A DNA stretch of 8,620 bases, taken from NCBI GenBank assembly GCA_016190545.1, contig JACPQI010000090.1, forward strand, positions 1 to 8,620. The letters run 5' to 3'. This document shows positions 7,466 to 8,620 of the stretch, one piece after another. The stretch comes from Chloroflexota bacterium. Its GTDB lineage: Bacteria > Chloroflexota > Dehalococcoidia > SHYB01 > JACPQI01. Position 1 is the stretch's first letter. Every line of letters starts with the position of its first letter. The notes beneath the pieces are model-generated. The model searched no databases. It had not been told where the DNA came from and saw only the letters and a program-made list of their open reading frames with translations. A program made the position numbers and the translations under genes.

Positions 7466-7471
7466 GATAAT
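7466..7471 (+). promoter_or_regulatory. -10-like box at the RAYT start
   Basis: GATAAT (5 of 6) ends 6 bases before the ATG at 7478, so transcription would begin at or near the start codon itself. No -35 at proper spacing and no Shine-Dalgarno are visible. If active, the mRNA would be leaderless. Confidence 0.25.
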
Positions 7472-7477
7472 GTTGCC

Positions 7478-8041
7478 ATGCGCCGCAGATATGACCCTGC
7501 CGTCCATCGCCGCCGCTCAATTCGCCTCAAAGGCTACGACTACTCCCGGGCCGGCGCCTACTTCATCACCATTTGCACTTATCAGCGCCAATGCTATTTG
7601 GTGAGACCGTCGATGGGCGTATGGGGCTAAGCCTCTTGGGTGGCGCTGTAGAGGAATCCTGGCAGCAATTGCCCACGCACTACCCCCAGGTGCAATTGGA
7701 CGCCTACATCGTCATGCCGAATCACATCCACGGCATCGTCGTTCTGCCCTCGGGCCGTAGGGGCGCAGCATGCTGCGCCCCTACGGCCCGAGGTACAGCC
7801 AGGTTCGTTGGGTGCGATTGTGCGGTCGTTCAAATCGGCAGCGACACAACGCATGAACGATCGGCGGGGGACACCCGGCGCACCGCTTTGGCAACGGAAC
7901 TACTACGAGCACGTCATTCGCAACGATGCTGAACTCGCCCGTATTCGCGAGTACATCGCTGACGATCCCGCCCGCTGGCCAGAAGACGAAGATAACCCTG
8001 CCAATCGCACTGGGCGTATCGGACCATCACGCCAAATGTAG
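7478..8041 (+). pseudogene. REP-associated tyrosine transposase (IS200/Y1 superfamily), two frameshifts
   Basis: Single-strand DNA transposase of the HUH/Y1 type, cleaving and joining at REP hairpins via a tyrosine. Three segments in two frames make one RAYT. 7478 to about 7596 reads RRRSIRLKGYDYSRAGAYFI then TICTYQRQC. Then from about 7597 LFGETVDGRMGL to VMPNHIHGIVVLPSG carries the HUH motif HIH (7723-7731). From about 7799 onward LGAIVRSFKSAATQRMN, APLWQRNYYEHVIRN (Tyr codons 7901-7906, one catalytic) and ARIREYIADDPARWPEDEDNP complete the family pattern. The first break looks like a one-base loss in the conserved CLFGE near 7595. The second coincides with a 46-bp palindrome at 7748-7793. 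The stop TAG (8039-8041) lies inside the right repeat. As written no functional protein is expected; single-base sequencing error could explain the first break only. Confidence 0.88.
7748..7793. repeat. Perfect 46-bp palindrome inside the RAYT gene
   Basis: Left arm begins CCTCGGGCCGTAGGGGCGC, right arm ends GCGCCCCTACGGCCCGAGG; the axis is between 7770 and 7771 and there is no mismatch. The 28-bp core 7757-7784 differs at one base from 3960-3987. It lies where RAYT coding sequence changes frame. Confidence 0.9.
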
Positions 8042-8063
8042 GGGCGGGTCTGAGACCCGCCCT
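8038..8063. repeat. Right flanking REP-like repeat
   Basis: Same 26 bases and orientation as 7420-7445. Its second to fourth bases (TAG) form the stop codon of the RAYT's third frame segment. Confidence 0.75.
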
Positions 8064-8070
8064 GGCGGTG

Positions 8071-8104
8071 TGAGAGGGCGCGCGGACGCGCGTCCCTGAG
8101 AGGG
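8071..8104. repeat. 12-bp palindrome between two TGAGAGGG direct repeats
   Basis: The perfect palindrome GGACGCGCGTCC (8084-8095) lies between TGAGAGGG at 8071-8078 and 8097-8104. It could be another worn repeat element or an operator for nrdJ; nothing distinguishes these. Confidence 0.35.
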
Positions 8105-8126
8105 TGAGGCCATCCCCTACCAGGCG

Positions 8127-8132
8127 TACAAT
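8127..8132 (+). promoter_or_regulatory. -10 box of the nrdJ promoter
   Basis: TACAAT (5 of 6) 30 bases upstream of the GTG start. The -35 is poor (GTGAGG at 17 bp). Predicted start is near 8139, so the leader is about 23 bases and holds only the Shine-Dalgarno. There is no room for a cobalamin riboswitch downstream of this start. Confidence 0.4.
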
Positions 8133-8161
8133 AGAAAAACAGCAACGCAAAGGAGGATGGG

Positions 8162-8620
8162 GTGGCCGACAGAGCGCCCCAGAGCGAAGAGCTGGGGCTG
8201 AGCGCCAACGCCGTGAAGGTGCTGGAGGCGCGCTACCTGGCCCGCGACGACCAGGGCCGGGTGGCGGAGTCGCCTGCGGGCATGTTCCGGCGCGTCGCGG
8301 CGGCGATTGCGGCGGCGGAGGAGCGCTGGCCCGGCGCGTCGAGCAGACGGGCGGAGGTGGAGGAGCGGTTCCTGCGGCTCATGGAGTCGCTGGCCTTCAT
8401 CCCCAACTCGCCCACCCTGATGAACGCGGGCCTGCCGCTGGGCCAGCTTTCGGCCTGCTTCGTCCTGCCCATCGAGGACTCTCTGCCCAGCATCTTCGAG
8501 TCGCTGAAACGCATGGCGATGATCCACCAGTCGGGCGGCGGCGCCGGCTTCTCCTTCTCCCGGCTGCGGCCCAACGGCGATGTGGTGCGGAGCACCAGCG
8601 GCGTGGCCTCCGGCCCGGTC
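8162..8620 (+). CDS. nrdJ: Adenosylcobalamin-dependent (class II) ribonucleotide reductase, 3'-truncated
   Basis: Reduces ribonucleotides to deoxyribonucleotides for DNA synthesis in the cytoplasm using coenzyme B12 as radical source. The first 153 codons are present and run off the window. The GTG start at 8162 is chosen because AAGGAGG (8150-8156) lies 5 bases upstream; the ATG at 8157 is out of frame. The family pattern is clear: FIPNSPTLMNAGLPLGQLSACFVLPIEDSL, then IHQSGGGAGFSFSRLRP and STSGVASGPV. Cys99 (codon 8456-8458) corresponds to the first cysteine of the substrate-reducing redox pair. No ATP-cone precedes the catalytic barrel, which begins within the first 80 residues, as in many NrdJ proteins. 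Class II rather than class I is judged from the sequence pattern and short N-terminus. Oxygen independence fits an anaerobic or facultative host. Confidence 0.92.
   Translation, partial: MADRAPQSEELGLSANAVKVLEARYLARDDQGRVAESPAGMFRRVAAAIAAAEERWPGASSRRAEVEERFLRLMESLAFIPNSPTLMNAGLPLGQLSACFVLPIEDSLPSIFESLKRMAMIHQSGGGAGFSFSRLRPNGDVVRSTSGVASGPV

Larger units (their letters stand above)
7420..8063 (+). mobile_element. RAYT remnant flanked by matching palindromic repeats (REPtron-like unit)
   Basis: Two identical 26-base directly oriented repeats (7420-7445 and 8038-8063), each a GTAGGGGC-family palindrome lacking its 3' end, bracket a decayed REP-associated tyrosine transposase gene. In known RAYT systems the transposase sits among the REP sequences it is thought to mobilise, so the layout fits. 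I see no target duplication that would define exact outer ends. Confidence 0.6.

Noticed and set aside
7573..7932. 119-codon open frame read as an independent gene
   Set aside because: It is the middle segment of the RAYT; past the palindrome it reads out of frame, so the last third is not real protein.
8105..8161. Cobalamin riboswitch or NrdR boxes upstream of nrdJ
   Set aside because: The leader is too short for the riboswitch and no paired NrdR-type boxes are visible.

Overview
The window is high-GC bacterial DNA. The best guess is a member of the Chloroflexota, probably near the Dehalococcoidia. The reasons are the core order CTP synthase, small transaldolase, Rho; a class II (B12-type) ribonucleotide reductase; Ala/Thr/Val-rich secreted surface proteins with no outer-membrane features; and spacers full of GTAGGGGC...GCCCCTAC palindromes. 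This is inference from gene content; no marker gene fixes the taxon.

Layout, all genes on the + strand. 1-1413: 3' part of pyrG (CTP synthase). 1414-1594: two unrelated palindromes and a good sigma-70-type promoter. 1595-2260: transaldolase. 2417-3736: rho, with two possible starts and an A/C-rich, almost G-free stretch between them. 3737-4520: about 780 bases without a convincing gene. Its first 300 bases stack at least five inverted repeats; the rest carries two TTGACA promoters and a leader with a possible 15-codon peptide. 4521-6686 and 6772-7335: a two-gene secreted-protein operon, made of a 721-residue repeat-built surface protein and a 187-residue membrane-anchored partner. A 16-bp GCAA-capped hairpin lies between them and an intrinsic-type terminator follows. 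7420-8063: a broken REP-associated tyrosine transposase (RAYT) flanked by two identical 26-base palindromic repeats. 8162-8620: the 5' end of nrdJ, running off the window.

Three genes serve nucleotide and sugar-phosphate metabolism (pyrG, transaldolase, nrdJ) and rho serves transcription termination; the order pyrG-tal-rho echoes the Bacillus neighbourhood. The surface operon has its own strong promoters and looks like a highly expressed envelope (S-layer-like) module. The RAYT with its repeats is the mobile or parasitic part.

The most interesting observation is in the RAYT remnant. A perfect 46-bp palindrome, whose 28-bp core belongs to the same repeat family found elsewhere in the window, sits inside the transposase reading frame exactly where the frame shifts. 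Deleting either the 46-bp or the 28-bp unit restores the frame. The repeat family thus appears to have inserted into a gene of the class thought to mobilise such repeats. No clearly new multi-gene system is visible beyond this and the unusual surface operon.
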